From NCBI GenBank assembly GCA_902728285.1, contig CACVBU010001149.1:887748-951747 (forward strand): DNA of 64,000 nt, in the 5' to 3' direction. Positions within the stretch are counted from its first letter, which is position 1. Each line of letters opens with the position of its first letter. Both the position numbers and the translations under genes were made by a program. The notes below the pieces were generated by a model. It saw nothing but the letters and a program-made list of their open reading frames with translations, was not told where the DNA came from and did not search any database. Shown piece by piece: positions 11,967 through 22,980 of this stretch. The stretch comes from Clytia hemisphaerica (lineage: Eukaryota > Cnidaria > Hydrozoa > Leptothecata > Clytiidae).

Positions 11967-12336
11967 AGATTTCTGTGAAACCCTAGATGGCTAGATGCCG
12001 TGCTTTAAGCTTTTCCAAGCAAAAAAAAAGTGAATATTACAAAAGATATTGCTGCTATTGTTTTCGAAAACCTGCGAAGTATCTGTGAGGCTCACAGATT
12101 TCTGTAAAACCCTAGATAGCTAGATGTCGTGCTTTAAGCTCTTCCAAGCAAAAGAAAGTGAATATCTCAAAAGATATTGCTGCTATTGTTTTCGAAAACC
12201 CGCGAGTATCTTATTGGTCAAGCGCTGAAATTATATTGTAATGTCACGTGGCCTAGGTAGGATTTCCTACCTACCCACGTCACACTTTTCAGCCAAAGCA
12301 CGACATCTAGCCTTTCAGGCTTTATAAATCTATGGC
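11967..12336. mobile_element. hAT-type MITE copy with internal duplication
   Basis: The right end, GGCTTTATAAATCTATG, matches the 8630-8863 element. The left end is diverged (CACAGATTTCTGTGAAACCC). About 115 bp of the left half (GATTTCTGTgAAACCCTAGAT through TTGTTTTCGAAAACC) are present twice, at about 11967-12075 and 12090-12200. Flanking GCGAGGCT and GCGAGGTT may be a decayed 8-bp duplication. Confidence 0.6.
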
Positions 12337-12954
12337 GAGGTTATGGTTTCGACCCCCCTATCTGCTGGGTCATACCAAAGATTCAAATATCGTACTTTAT
12401 GATTCTTTGCTTGATACTTGCAGTAACTACAGAGGATTGTTGATGGAAATCTGAGAAATCCTGGTAGCTGGTTAGCTAAGGAAAATAAGGAAAATAACAG
12501 GTAAACAAATAAGTAATAGGGATTTTTCGGGTTTTCGGGTTGCCCTCGACTGCAAACTCATTAACTTTCTATTCAGGCTTTCTATTTGGATTAGATAAGA
12601 GATGTAGCAGTGATTGCTACCTTATATATGACAGTAAATAAAGGGCAAACACCCCTTTCCCAGAGCTAAAGTGGAGATTTAGAACCCGGTGGGAAATGGT
12701 TTTTGAGTAACCTGAAAATCACTTAGGCATAAAATAATTTTTACTTTGGTGGGAATTCCAGTTGTAGGATCTAAAACTTTGAGGTATTGAGTAGGGAATT
12801 AAATAAATCAGTATTTTATATGTCAAGCTACGATTCTAATTCAAATCTATTTTTATAAGCTTGAAGATGGTAACACCGAAATACATCGCTTGCTTGTTTT
12901 TTAAAATTGAAACTTGAAAAATGGCAAATTATTCAACTATAACATTAATGAGGC
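12337..12954. other. Intergenic, no gene
   Basis: AT-rich, with a weak R1-like piece near 12645-12800 (GTGGGAAATGG, GTGGGAATTCC). No exon is recognised. Confidence 0.5.
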
Positions 12955-13190
12955 CCCCAAGCCGTAAGTCTGATCACGAAATCACGCAATTTTTGTCTTC
13001 AATCACGATCACGCAAATCAACAAACAATTTGGATAATCACGCATTACGGTTCAAAAATCTTTCAAATCACGATCACGTTTTGACCTCTGATCACGCAAT
13101 TACGAAAAAAAGATTTTCAAATCACGTAATCACACTACAAAAAAGTCCCTATCACGCTATCATGAAAACCACTGGCGGCCTCATAAATTC
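12955..13190 (-). repeat. GTGATCGTGA-rich interspersed repeat, copy 2
   Basis: Reverse-complement counterpart of 1170-1435. It reads as repeated AATCACGATCACG and ATCACGCAAT blocks and ends near TATCATGAAAACCACTGG. An open frame across it (13030-13212) is repeat-derived and is not called as a gene. Confidence 0.6.
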
Positions 13191-13432
13191 CAGTTCTTCT
13201 CTAAAAAGTTGAAGGTTATATTATTTGAGAGACTGAAAGCGGGAGACTTTCTCCTGTCACTAAAGTTTCCTTTATTTTTAATCGGCCCCGATTAATAAGA
13301 TAGCATCGTCATTTTCCTTTATTTGAGATTTTAACGTTTAGAGGAATGTAGAAAGGAATTTTGGAGAGACAACGTCATTAAGTAATTATTTCATGTTATT
13401 TTCCTTGATCGGGCGATTTCTTTGACAAGGGG

Positions 13433-13440
13433 TATAAATA
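13433..13440 (+). promoter_or_regulatory. TATA box candidate for the DAN-family gene
   Basis: TATAAATA lies about 820 bp upstream of the DAN-family start codon. About 30 bp downstream begins a short segment ending in a donor-like GGAG/GTATTA at 13510. With a strong acceptor at 14230 just before the coding exon, this suggests a non-coding first exon of roughly 45 nt and a leader intron of roughly 720 bp. This is inference and needs transcript support. Confidence 0.4.
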
Positions 13441-13923
13441 TAAAGCCAAATGAGTTGGCAACGACTTTGTTTTAGTTTACATTGGAATGCTGTCTTGTGT
13501 ATGCTGGAGGTATTACAGTTGAGTCTAACTGAATCACACACGAGGATTTTTGTAAAAAAATTGTAGGTTGTGTGATATTTGAGTTATAGAAAAGAGACTT
13601 GACGGAAGCAAAAAACTTGTTTGAATGATGACACCCCCTTATCACACACCCCGTAGGATTTCTTTAGCCGGTGGAGATGAAAATAACGGACTGAAACTCG
13701 ACGAGGATTGATGTTTCCATAATATATTTATGGCTGGGGATTTCAATTTTTTGATTTCAAGTCAGAAAATTCAGTGGGGATGGAAAAAAAAGAGTTAATA
13801 ATAGGCCAATCACTTTCGCTTTCGACGCGGATAAATTTTTTTTGTTGAATTAACAGTTTGGGTCATCACATCGCCGCATCTCTTATTTTGAGTGTCGTAT
13901 GCTTTGGGATTATCCGTTCCACG

Positions 13924-14149
13924 TTTTTTTATAAGAACAAACTATATAAGAACATAAGGCTTCGATGGCCAGAATTTTAACAACAAGTTAAGAACATTGT
14001 GGACTCAAAAACACCCGTTTTCTTAGGAAAATGGGTAAAAATGATCACTAAATGGTGAAAATAAGAACATTTTAAGAACATTTTTAGGGTTGAAACCCAA
14101 AAAGTTAAGAATATCCCAAGGCTTCAAAAAATTTTGATGTTCTTATAAA
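13924..14149. mobile_element. TATAAGAACA foldback MITE in the leader intron
   Basis: The left end is TTTTTTTATAAGAACA and the right end TGTTCTTATAAAAC, with many AAGAACA motifs inside. It is a sister of the 569-768 copy. It lies between the putative promoter and the coding exon of the DAN-family gene, about 80 bp before the splice acceptor. Confidence 0.65.
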
Positions 14150-14255
14150 ACGAAACGTGTACCCAAAGTTTTCATTAACTTGGCAATTAAGAATTACTGT
14201 TACTAATATCTTATCATTTCTCTTTTACAGAAATTAAAACAAAAATTTAAAGAAA

Positions 14256-15191
14256 ATGAATTTCAACATTTTGATTCTTCTAAGCTGTTTTCTATTGGCA
14301 GTCAATGGTCAATCGAAACTACGAACGAAACGAGTCGAGCAAGATCATGAACAAAAGGTGACGACTAAAAGACGAACGAAAAGAATTGGCACCGAGACAG
14401 ATTCTCGTGAAAAACGAATTCGAACGAAAAGGATCGGTGTATTAAGTAAGGAAGAAACGAGCGAGAAGAAATTTTCCGACGAAAAATTTCGTGAACTCAT
14501 CTTAAAGCTATTGAAAAAGATTGATGAGAAAACAACGGTACAAAAAGAGAAAGTCGTGCTACAAACGAAACCGACAAACTCTACAAGTTTAAAAACGAAA
14601 ACCGACTCTTCAACGAAAACCAAAATTTCACCATCCGTAGCAATCGAAGATTTTGATACATCTTTTGTTAACAAAGACTCACACAGTAAGAAAGTCAAGA
14701 AACATTCTGGGAGATCAATCAAAGTCTTGCCTTCAAAATCACTGAGTAAAAAACCACAAGAAATTATTTCAAAAGGTATTAAACAATCTCCGAAGCCATC
14801 TTTACCGTTAGATAACGACATCCACAATGCAGCATCTACTTTATACGGATTTTGTCGTGCTCAGAAACTTCGACAAACTTTCTCAGCTAAAGGTTGTGAA
14901 AATGTTACTGTTGAGACAGTAGTGTGTGGAGGGGTTTGTCAAGCCCCTTTGCACACGTTCTACGATATTGAAGACATTGAGAAAGCTTTTGAAACGTGTA
15001 AATATTGCGGACCATTAGAGTACGAAGAAAAACTCATTTTCTTGCAGTGTTATAAAGGGACTGAAAAACGTCGTCGGTGGAAATTAGAGGCCCGCAAAAT
15101 GTACGTCCCTAAAACGTGTGGCTGTATCAAAGAATCGTGTCATAAACTGAATAAAGTTGACTCGGGAGGCCCAGCACCTTGGCAATCTTGA
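14256..15191 (+). CDS. DAN-family secreted cystine-knot protein (gremlin/cerberus-like)
   Basis: A 311-residue secreted protein. Residues 1-18 are a signal peptide (hydrophobic ILILLSCFLLAV, cleavage near NG/Q). Residues 19-190 are Lys/Arg/Ser/Thr-rich and low-complexity, with furin-type sites RTKR at 23-26, 40-43 and 56-59 and REKR at 51-54. Residues 200-295 form a C-terminal cystine-knot domain: CRAQKLRQT...KGC, CGGVC, CKYC and a final CGC. Spacing matches DAN/gremlin/cerberus proteins, which bind and inhibit BMP ligands outside the cell. An NVT glycosylation sequon follows the second knot cysteine. The start is the first ATG after a strong acceptor (CTTTTACAG, ending 14230), so the CDS is one exon. 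A polyadenylation signal AATAAA lies at 15389. BMP antagonism is inferred from the family. The long basic propeptide is unusual. The orthologue class is undecided, so no symbol is given. Confidence 0.88.
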   Translation: MNFNILILLSCFLLAVNGQSKLRTKRVEQDHEQKVTTKRRTKRIGTETDSREKRIRTKRIGVLSKEETSEKKFSDEKFRELILKLLKKIDEKTTVQKEKVVLQTKPTNSTSLKTKTDSSTKTKISPSVAIEDFDTSFVNKDSHSKKVKKHSGRSIKVLPSKSLSKKPQEIISKGIKQSPKPSLPLDNDIHNAASTLYGFCRAQKLRQTFSAKGCENVTVETVVCGGVCQAPLHTFYDIEDIEKAFETCKYCGPLEYEEKLIFLQCYKGTEKRRRWKLEARKMYVPKTCGCIKESCHKLNKVDSGGPAPWQS

Positions 15192-15440
15192 GTAAAAGTT
15201 TGACGGGAAATAGTTTTAAAACCATCACTGGGATGGGCGAAAAGAATACTCATTCGGCACAAAACATTTATTCAACATTCATATAACATTCAAATTAGGA
15301 TGTGTGGGCGCAGTGACAGCTGAGAATCTATTCATTCGACAAAATAGAGCTAAACAATACGTGTTTCTTTCTCATTCTCTTGAGGAGTAATAAAACAATG
15401 AATTCAATAGAAAAGATCTTATTCACAAATTATTCTATAT

Positions 15441-15625
15441 AGTTAACTCTCTCTCTAATTCGAACTTTGGCTATTCGAATGGTTCTGTAATTCGAACTAA
15501 AATATTGGTCCTTTAATTGGAAAATCGTTCAAAATACTTTCTCTATAGTTCGAATCTTTCTCTATTTTGAGATTTGAGTTTTTTATCCTTGTCTCATGGA
15601 GATCGAATTAGAGAGTTTCATTAGT
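15441..15625. mobile_element. Inverted-repeat element, TIR ACTCTCTCTAATTCGAA
   Basis: The left end AACTCTCTCTCTAATTCGAA and the right end TCGAATTAGAGAGTTT face each other. The interior has several TTCGAA/ATTCGAAC motifs. It lies about 250 bp downstream of the DAN-family stop and has no coding capacity. Confidence 0.6.
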
Positions 15626-17490
15626 ATATGGACGCCCTGTATTGTGGGATGTTCAGCACCAGTTTAAAGACGTGTTTCTTTACTATTCGAACTCCCGATA
15701 CGTGATAAATTAAAATTCCTTAAGAGGAATAAGCCTGATTCTAACAAACTGATATTATGAAATATTGAGTCATTTTTGACAGTTCAACTCATGTATTGTG
15801 AAAGTTATGGAATAATGTAATGATTGAACGAAAGATAAAAAGATTGACAATTAATTGCAATGTACAAAGAAAATTTTGTCGATATTTTTTTTGGTAGAAT
15901 AGGAGATATTTGTAATTGTAATTGTATATAGAATATTCTTTGACAGCGTCAATGTCTGTCAATAATTACGTAGTTTCTAAAGTGAAAAAAAAAACAATTT
16001 AAAGATTTAAAAGACCGTTTAGATAACAGATAACAAAAATGTTTGGCCTTTTCACTACAATGGTGGTCAGAAAACAATTTCTGGGTATTTTACCCGGGGA
16101 GGGGGATACTAGGATTGGCGGATGAGGGGTATGTGTGGACACCTCCAAAAACCGACCCTTAGAGAGACTGATTTTTCTTCAATTTAAAAAAAAGTGGTAA
16201 TCCTGTTGCGTTGTAGACAGTCTTTTGAAATTCAAATCCTTAATTTCTTTATATTTTTTAGTACAAGCCTTGTTGTAGTTTGCTCGAAATTTTATTCTCT
16301 ATTCGATGGTATCAATCATTTCCGTTGGATTCAACTTTAAAAAATCTTTAATTTAATATGCTTGTAATGTCAGCTTTATTCGCGAGTCCCTCTCTCAAAA
16401 AGTTTTCATCTCCCAATTAATGTCAATTACAAAGTGAAAACCCCCATGAACCCATGAAATGTTACAAACAATCAAAGTCCACGAAAGTCTTCGAAAGTGC
16501 TGACAATTTGTACTAGTAATCGTCAGTAAATAATCATTAGTAAATCATAGTTTCTTTTTGTAAACATTCGAAAACCTCCTTTTTTTCTTTTGTTTAAAAA
16601 GAAAACATTGCAGTGTAATTTCTTTGTTTTCAATTAAAAGAAGCTATTGTAACGTAAAATTTCTTTGTCCTTTTTTATATTGAAGAAAAAAAATTATCTT
16701 TGTTTTTTATTATATAGTAAAAAAAGTCTCTGACTGGGACTTGGGAGAGAAAAGAATAAGGGGACAAAAGTGTTCCCCCGCCGAAGAGTGCAAAAAGTGG
16801 TAATAGTGCAATTAACGATTAATCGCACTCCTCTAAACCAATCAGATTCGAGTAATTTTGCACGGCTGACGATTACTATCAAAATTAATTAAATTTCCCA
16901 GCTCAAAGATGGTTTTCAAATGGGGATGAAATCAAAGTCAATTTACCAGTGAGGCTAAAATTTTAGGGACCAAATTTAGACTAAATTCTCCAGTGGCGGG
17001 AAGCTACCACCTGGTTTGTAACAGTCAGTAAAGTAAACAATGCGCTCAAGTAAAAAAAAAGGATTTCCAAAGTAGAATTTAGATTCCAATGAGAAAGTCT
17101 CTTACAATCCGTTAAGTTTAAATCACGTGCGTTCCCACGATTTTTTCTATTAGTCTGTGGGAAAGTTTTTAATCCAATTTCATTTTTGATATCAAAAAGT
17201 CTGATATTTCAATTCGATAAAACAAAAACTGATAACCAGAAAAGTACTATTTTGAGATAAAGTAATTCATTTTCTTTAGCAATGGAATGTGCTGCGGTTT
17301 TCTAATTTGATCGGCTAAAACAATTGTATTTAAGAAATAGATTATGATAGGGCATGTCAGTTTTCATTCAATTTTTTACTGGAATAATATATCCTTTGAT
17401 AACCTCCCTGAATCTTTCGCCAAATAAAATCACATCGTAATTCATACAAGTTGATCCCACCAAAGATTTTTAATAAGAAATGAAATTTGA
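15626..17490. other. Intergenic, repeats only
   Basis: AT-rich, no gene recognised. It contains a reverse-oriented R1 repeat at about 16899-17027 (TGGGGATGAAATCAAAGTC, ...CCAGTGGCGGGAAG). At 16082-16180 is a TACCCGGGGAGGGG...TTAGAGAGAC segment related to 36205-36400 and 29040-29110. Confidence 0.5.
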
Positions 17491-17494
17491 AACA

Positions 17495-17570
17495 CAAATG
17501 TTTTGTTAAAACGTATTTAAAGTTTATTTAACGTTTTGGCCTCATCCAGGTGCCATCATCAGTGAAATTC
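17495..17570 (-). mobile_element. Penelope-like terminus with degenerate hammerhead-like core
   Basis: On the minus strand the sequence reads CTGATGA, then TGGC, an 11-nt loop, GCCA, then AAACGTT. This is the layout of a hammerhead ribozyme core (CUGAUGA, stem II, GAAAC), with the expected G after stem II replaced by A. Penelope-like elements carry hammerhead motifs in their terminal repeats, followed by an ACGTT(T) context like this. Only the terminus is here; no coding part is adjacent. Confidence 0.45.
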
Positions 17571-19004
17571 ATTTTTGACATTCCAGTAAGTAAAAATGTT
17601 TAGAACTAACACCACTTCACTTTAAGTGAGCTCTTCTTTTCTGTCATGTAAAAACCACTCTTGAGGAATATACTCTGATTAAGCTGACATGGTTTCCACA
17701 TTAGTAGCAAAAACAGTGCATATTTCTGATTGGACTTGGCTACAATCAACGTCAAAATTTATTGATAAGTTTGGGTATATTAACTTTAAAGCTAATAAAG
17801 ACTTTAAAGCTCGGATTTGAATGACAGGTTCAGCTATTCCATTTTATTTCATTGGATGTTTCGATTGGGCTCCTGCATAAAACATTGAATATGGGGATAT
17901 AACATTTTTGTTAAATTTAACCCCCCTCCCGGACTTTGTGAATTTTGATCACCCACACCCCACCCGGACAATGGCTCTCACCCCCCCCCCCCTCGGTGAG
18001 TTGGCCCCCCGGACAATCAAAAGCACCTTAATCAGAGTTAGTTTGCCCCTAGAACAAGAAAAACTTTGCAGATTTTTCACTACCCCCAGACGAAATATCC
18101 AATATATCCACCACCCCCTCCCTCCACCCGACATACAAATATTTTCTGGAAACGCCTATTGTAGAGGAGTTTAGTTGCTTCCAGGCTGTATTTTTACCCT
18201 TTTCGGTATTTGGAAACTAACAGACTAAGATAGATCCCTAGAATTAAGTCGAATTTCAAAACTCGAAATTGAGACTCTAAATTCCAGAAGCAAGTTTTGG
18301 TTTGTGGCTTTTTTAAATTTTTCAGGGATCAAACCCTGACTAGATAACTGGCGCAATCACTCAACTCCCTATGAAAGACGTCCCCAAGTGGACCCAAAAT
18401 TCACGCCTCAAAAATTAGATTCTCACGATCACGCCATTTTTTTCGAATTCACACCACAAAATTTCATTTCGGAAGAAGTCGAATAAAATTTTTACAAATG
18501 ACAGGCTACTCATCCTCAGGCAACAAAAAGCAAAAACATCCCCAGATATTCACCCAAGGAGAAAATGTGCCGAATTTCAGCCGAATCAGATAATAATTTT
18601 GAGGTCTCCAGACTGACCCAAAATTTTACCCTCGTTTTGGCGAAAAACACGTCCCCAGGCCAAAAAAATTTAAATTTTCAAAAAATGATAAAAATCCTCC
18701 CAAATATTCACCTAAAGAACACATCTCACCATTTTTAAAGTCTCCAGATTGATTTGAGTGAAGCTTTCGAATAAATAAATACCGTATTTTCTCAAATAAG
18801 CGCTGCGGCACTTTTCAAAAAAAAATTTATGGGTGCGGTGCTTATCGCTTATCAAAGGGTGGCGCTCTTTTCAAAATTAGAAAGAACTCAAGCTTGAAAC
18901 AAGTAACCTCAATTTTACTATACCATAGTTTTAGTTTTGTAGCTTTTTTATAGGTATGTATGCTATGCTTTAGTTCCCTATAAAGTCTTTACTACAAGTT
19001 CAAA
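17571..19004. other. Intergenic, C-rich and AT-rich repeats
   Basis: No gene. A C-rich segment at 17918-18130 has several CCCGGAC/CCCCGGACAAT blocks. At 18781-18860, TATTTTCTCAAATAAGCGC and the following GGGTGCGGTGCTTATCGC look like one end of another repeat family. GTTCAAA at 18998-19004 is one half of the next element's duplication. Confidence 0.5.
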
Positions 19005-19719
19005 CATGGAGGTAATAAGAAATAGATGGAGAATAAATGACTTTTATTTCATTGTACCTAATCATCGGAAGCAAACGGCTCCCTGGTTGCAATGGGAAAA
19101 AAGTGATTAATTTTGTGTGCACTCATGGGAATATTTGATTTCATAAAAAACTGAATAAAAAGGTGTTGGATTTTTAACAGCTCTATTGTGAGATAATAGC
19201 TTTGTTGATCAAAATGAGAAAAAGCTTGCCGGAACAAGCACAAAATCCTATATTTTTAAGGGCCCCCTCTCATAAAATCATCGATAGATTTAAAAAAAAT
19301 CTATATTACGATTAGGTAACCTTTAAATTAATCATCCATCAGAATTTGAAAGCCCCCTCCCTTTTAGACGTAAAGATTTCTAATGAAGAAATTTTCAAGG
19401 AAAATGTGCTGAAACTCTCAAAATTAGCAATATGTTTGCCCAAAAATACATCGATATAAAATCATAGAACTATTGTAACCTTACTATTAGAAAATTATTT
19501 TTGTATCGCGTTTGAACAAGAACTTTTAGCATAAAATGTTTATTTCAATCAGGATAACATTCTCACTTCTGTTCTTATAAACTTACATTTCGGATTTTTT
19601 TGCTTCCAATGATAGTAAATCAAAGAAAACCGATTTGAATGAAAATATAAAAGAATTTAACGATAACTTAGGCCATTACCGAGTCATTTATTCTCCATCT
19701 ATTTCTTATTACCTCCATG
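19005..19719. mobile_element. 715-bp inverted-repeat element, 7-bp TSD GTTCAAA
   Basis: GTTCAAA at 18998-19004 recurs at 19720-19726. The element begins CATGGAGGTAATAAGAAATA and ends in the reverse complement. The inverted repeats are about 37 bp and nearly perfect, extending through AGATGGAGAATAAATGACT. No transposase frame is inside. A 7- or 8-base duplication suggests hAT-like, but the eighth base does not match. Confidence 0.75.
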
Positions 19720-19726
19720 GTTCAAA

Positions 19727-20209
19727 AGAGTAAAGCTTCTATCGAAACATTGAGCTAGTAGAAGTAAGCCTAAAAAATTATAATAATAAGTCCTGCTAAT
19801 TGGGTGCGCCCTTTAGAGGGTAGCATTCTTTTTTCAACTTTCTTAACTTTGCGAAAATGTGAGGCTTAGCTACCCGGTGATACGGGCCCTATCTTACGTA
19901 GTGATATTCAATCCCAAGAATCTCTAGTAAATAGGACTTAAAAGGAAGGGCTGCAATGTACCTTTCTCTTTTGTCTGTAAGCTTAAAAGCTAAAGGAGGT
20001 CGCCGACACCGACAGAGAAAATTTCTGATTGTGGTTTTCACGATCCTACTGATTTGCAAAATTCAAGCCATCACGCTTTAAAATTCCCGATTTCACGATC
20101 ACGACGGTATTTAAATTCAGAAACAGGTTCCAGGGCTAGAATGGCTGATCATGAAATGTGGAGGGAGGGCGATACTGTTTGTTTCCGCAATACGATATCT
20201 GGTCCTACG
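19727..20209. other. Intergenic, no gene
   Basis: It contains a short piece of the GTGATCGTGA repeat (about 20031-20110). An open frame at 20054-20266 runs from this repeat into the minisatellite and is not credible as a gene. Confidence 0.5.
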
Positions 20210-20929
20210 ATGCTTCCAGTGTATAGTTTCAGTATTTTTAATGCTATGAATGCTTCCAGGCGATAGTTTCAATATTTTTAATGCTATGAATGCTTCCAGG
20301 CGATAGTTTCAGTATTTTTAATGCTATGAATGCTTCCAGGTGATAATTTCAATATTTTTAATGCTATGAATGCTTCCAGGCGATAGTTTCAATATTTTTA
20401 ATGCTATGAATGCTTCCAGGCGATAGTTTCAGTATTTTTAATGCTATGAATGCTTCCAGGCGATAGTTTCAATATTTTTAATGCTATGAATGCTTCCAGG
20501 CGATAGTTTCAGTATTTTTAATGCTATGAATGCTTCCAGGTGATAGTTTCAATATTTTTAATGCTATGAATGCTTCCAGGCGATAGTTTCAATATTTTTA
20601 ATACAATGAATGCTTCCAGGCGATAGTTTCAGTATTTTTAATGCTATGAATGCTTCCAGGCGATGGTTTCAATATTTTTAATGCTATGAATGCTTCAAGG
20701 CGATAGTTTCAATATTTTTAATACTATGAATGCTTCCAGGCGATAGTTTCAATATTTTTAATACTATGAATGCTTTCAGGCGATAGTTTCAATATTTTTA
20801 ATGATATGAATGCTTCCAGGCGATAGTTTCAATATTTTTAATGCTATGAATGCTTCCAGGTGATAATTTCAGCTATTTTTAATGCTATGAATGCTTCCAG
20901 GCGATAGTTTCAGTTTTTTTAATGCTATG
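20210..20929 (+). repeat. 40-bp minisatellite, 18 units
   Basis: The unit is CGATAGTTTCAATATTTTTA followed by ATGCTATGAATGCTTCCAGG. Eighteen head-to-tail copies fill 720 bp with few substitutions (for example AATATT/AGTATT and CGATAG/TGATAA). There are no unique spacers, so it is not CRISPR-like. The array stops inside a unit exactly where the retroelement's TGTAAC begins, so the retroelement probably inserted into the array. Confidence 0.92.
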
Positions 20930-21004
20930 TGTAACATCCAACTTTGTTATCTTTCATTTTAGACTATATCTCAAATATATATTAGAAACATAATAAACAT
21001 TACA
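20930..21004 (+). mobile_element. Candidate short 5' LTR of a Ty3-like element
   Basis: The 75 bp start TGTAACATCC and end AACATTACA, the TG...CA arrangement of LTRs with a short TGTAA/TTACA inverted end. They are followed immediately by a TGGCGACGAAGTG primer-binding-like site. The matching 3' LTR is not in the window, so the boundary and the short length are inferred. Confidence 0.45.
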
Positions 21005-21005
21005 C

Positions 21006-21021
21006 TGGCGACGAAGTGCCA
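21006..21021 (+). promoter_or_regulatory. Primer binding site candidate
   Basis: TGGCGACGAAGTGCCA directly follows the candidate LTR. A TGGCGAC... tRNA-complementary start just after the 5' LTR is usual in animal Ty3-type elements. Confidence 0.5.
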
Positions 21022-21493
21022 CAGATACATGATACATGCAATATATTGAATGATACCTGAAAAAAATTGATACTTAGACACAGAAACTTGGTTACCACAC
21101 ATCATTGGTTTCCAACAGACACATTTATGGTCTGATCCAAACATCAGAAATCAAACTCCACGAGTTAATTCCTCAGCTTCACACAAACGATTTGTGGTTC
21201 AAACTGGAAACAACCATCCACTCAATCAACTGTTCAAGACTCAAGATCCAAGACAAAAGAATTTGAGACAGCCAACCGTCTCACCAAGCGAAGTCACACC
21301 GGGTTAGCCCCGGACCGTGCAGGTGAGACCTTTCCTTTGTTTTACTTTCTCTGACGTCCCACCTACGTTTGTCGTCTGGCGAAAAACAGACCTGTTCAAG
21401 GACGAAAAACTGGTTCTCACCAAGCTCTTTTCACACCGGGTTTGTCCCTGACATCATAGGTGAGACCGTTCTTTTCTTTATCTCAATACGATC
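21022..21493 (+). other. Retroelement leader
   Basis: Untranslated leader between the primer site and gag. A motif of the form TTCACACCGGGTTTGTCCC...AGGTGAGACC occurs twice (about 21293-21330 and 21430-21466), a direct duplication that may be structural or a packaging-type signal. The function is inference. Confidence 0.4.
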
Positions 21494-22980
21494 ATGAACT
21501 TCAGTGCCGAAAAATTTAATCAACTTCTGACAACACTGTCAGGAGGGAACGTCAACGAAGCAGTCAGTGCTCCGCGCAATGATCCAGCAGCTCTAGCTCC
21601 AATCCGACAATGTGCACTGGGAACTGACAAAATGAAGAAACTAAACATCTTCGACGAATTGTTGGAAGATGCTGACAACAGAATGTCATATATTGGCGAC
21701 ACAGAAAAGATAATAGTGCTTAAAACATGGGGTGGACCAGAAATTGTTGAACTCATTCGCCTTGAAAAGTCCCCTCTCAACGCCAGGGCGCAAACCCCCC
21801 AACAAGGAGAAGCAGAGCAAGAACAAACGTACAAAGACCTGATTGACAAGCTGCGACTTTACTTGTCGAAAATGGTCAACAGGACTATGGCAATGCACCA
21901 ACTCCTCAGCACACAACAAGGAAGTAGGAGCTGGAGCGAGTTTATCAGAGACCTCGAAAGAAAAGCTAAAACACTGAATTTCGCGAAGAAACCATACACA
22001 ACGGAAGAAGCCATAAAAGACGCAGCAATCTTCGGGATGAATGACGCATCACCCAGAGAGAAAGCCTTGGCAGAAGATCCAGACCTAGAAAAACTATCAA
22101 GATGGGGCCAGGCCAACGAAACAGGCAAAGAAGATGCACGAAACCTACACAAAGAGATAATCAAAAGAGTCAAGCCAGAGTCAGTCAACGAAAATATGAC
22201 TGTAGACGACATTGAGGAGATGATGCAGACACTCCAGATCATGAAGCTAAAGAAAGCAGGACGATACAGCAACAGAAACAAGAAACAACAGTGCAACAGA
22301 TGCAACTCAGAACACCAACCTGAGCGCTGCCAAGCCAATGGGAAGTCCTGTTTTGTATGCCAAGGAAAAAACCATTTTGCAAAGACACCTGCTTGCCCCA
22401 AGACAATCAAGAGGGTCAGCACAGAGAGAAAAAGAAGCCAGGTACAAGAGAAGAAAACACATACAGCAACAACCAAGGAGTCAGCCACCAACAACAAGGT
22501 CTCCACCAGAACACCAAACAAGTGGGTGGACGTGAATATTGGAGGGATCATGTACGCTGACTCCGCAACACTACTCCCCCTTGATGGGGGAGCTAGAAGA
22601 GTCAGACCTCAACTTCAGACCATGGGGTGGAAACAACCTCGATGTGAAGGGGATAGTCAACACAACAATACACAACAGCAAAGGAGCCCATGTGTACAGC
22701 AAAGTCTATGTCATCGATGGTTTCCGACCAGAACCTCTCCTCGGAGACACAGATGCAGAGAAGCTTGGCACCATCACTTTCAACAAAGACAGTAGAGAAC
22801 CAACAGGGACACCTATCAGACGAATCCCAGACAAGATAAGACGAAACCTTGAAGTAGATGTTGAAACACACCCATCAAACACCACAGCCGTTCCACAAGA
22901 GCAAGTTAAAGCGCAGACACTCGTCGAAAAGTTCAGAGGTTGGGTGTCTAAAGATCGAACCCATACACCTCGAGTACGCC
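21494..22980 (+). pseudogene. Ty3-like Gag and protease region, frameshifted
   Basis: The first frame (from ATG 21494) encodes a retroelement Gag: a helical N-terminal capsid-like region of about 250 residues, a basic stretch, then two zinc knuckles (CNRCNSEHQPERC and CFVCQGKNHFAKTPAC) near residues 275-310. It runs into an aspartic-protease start with YADSAT, where the catalytic Asp sits. The protease continues in the +1 frame (22539 onward, ELEESDLNF... to VIDGFRPEPLLG). The shift is at the CCCCC run near 22575, inside the protease domain, so it looks like a one-base lesion rather than programmed frameshifting. Coding stops at the boundary of the 18-kb insertion. A reverse-transcriptase-proximal continuation is at 40911-41075. 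Confidence 0.75.

Noticed and set aside
14345-14827. 160-codon open frame on the minus strand inside the DAN-family gene
   Set aside because: It is antisense to a clearly real coding region and has no domain; it is a shadow of the biased codons on plus.
20210-20929. Possible CRISPR-like array
   Set aside because: The units are contiguous 40-bp repeats with no unique spacers, in animal DNA.
22338-22560. Short alternative-frame open frames over the Gag zinc knuckles
   Set aside because: The CCHC knuckles and the capsid-like region are in the frame starting at 21494; the others are shadows.
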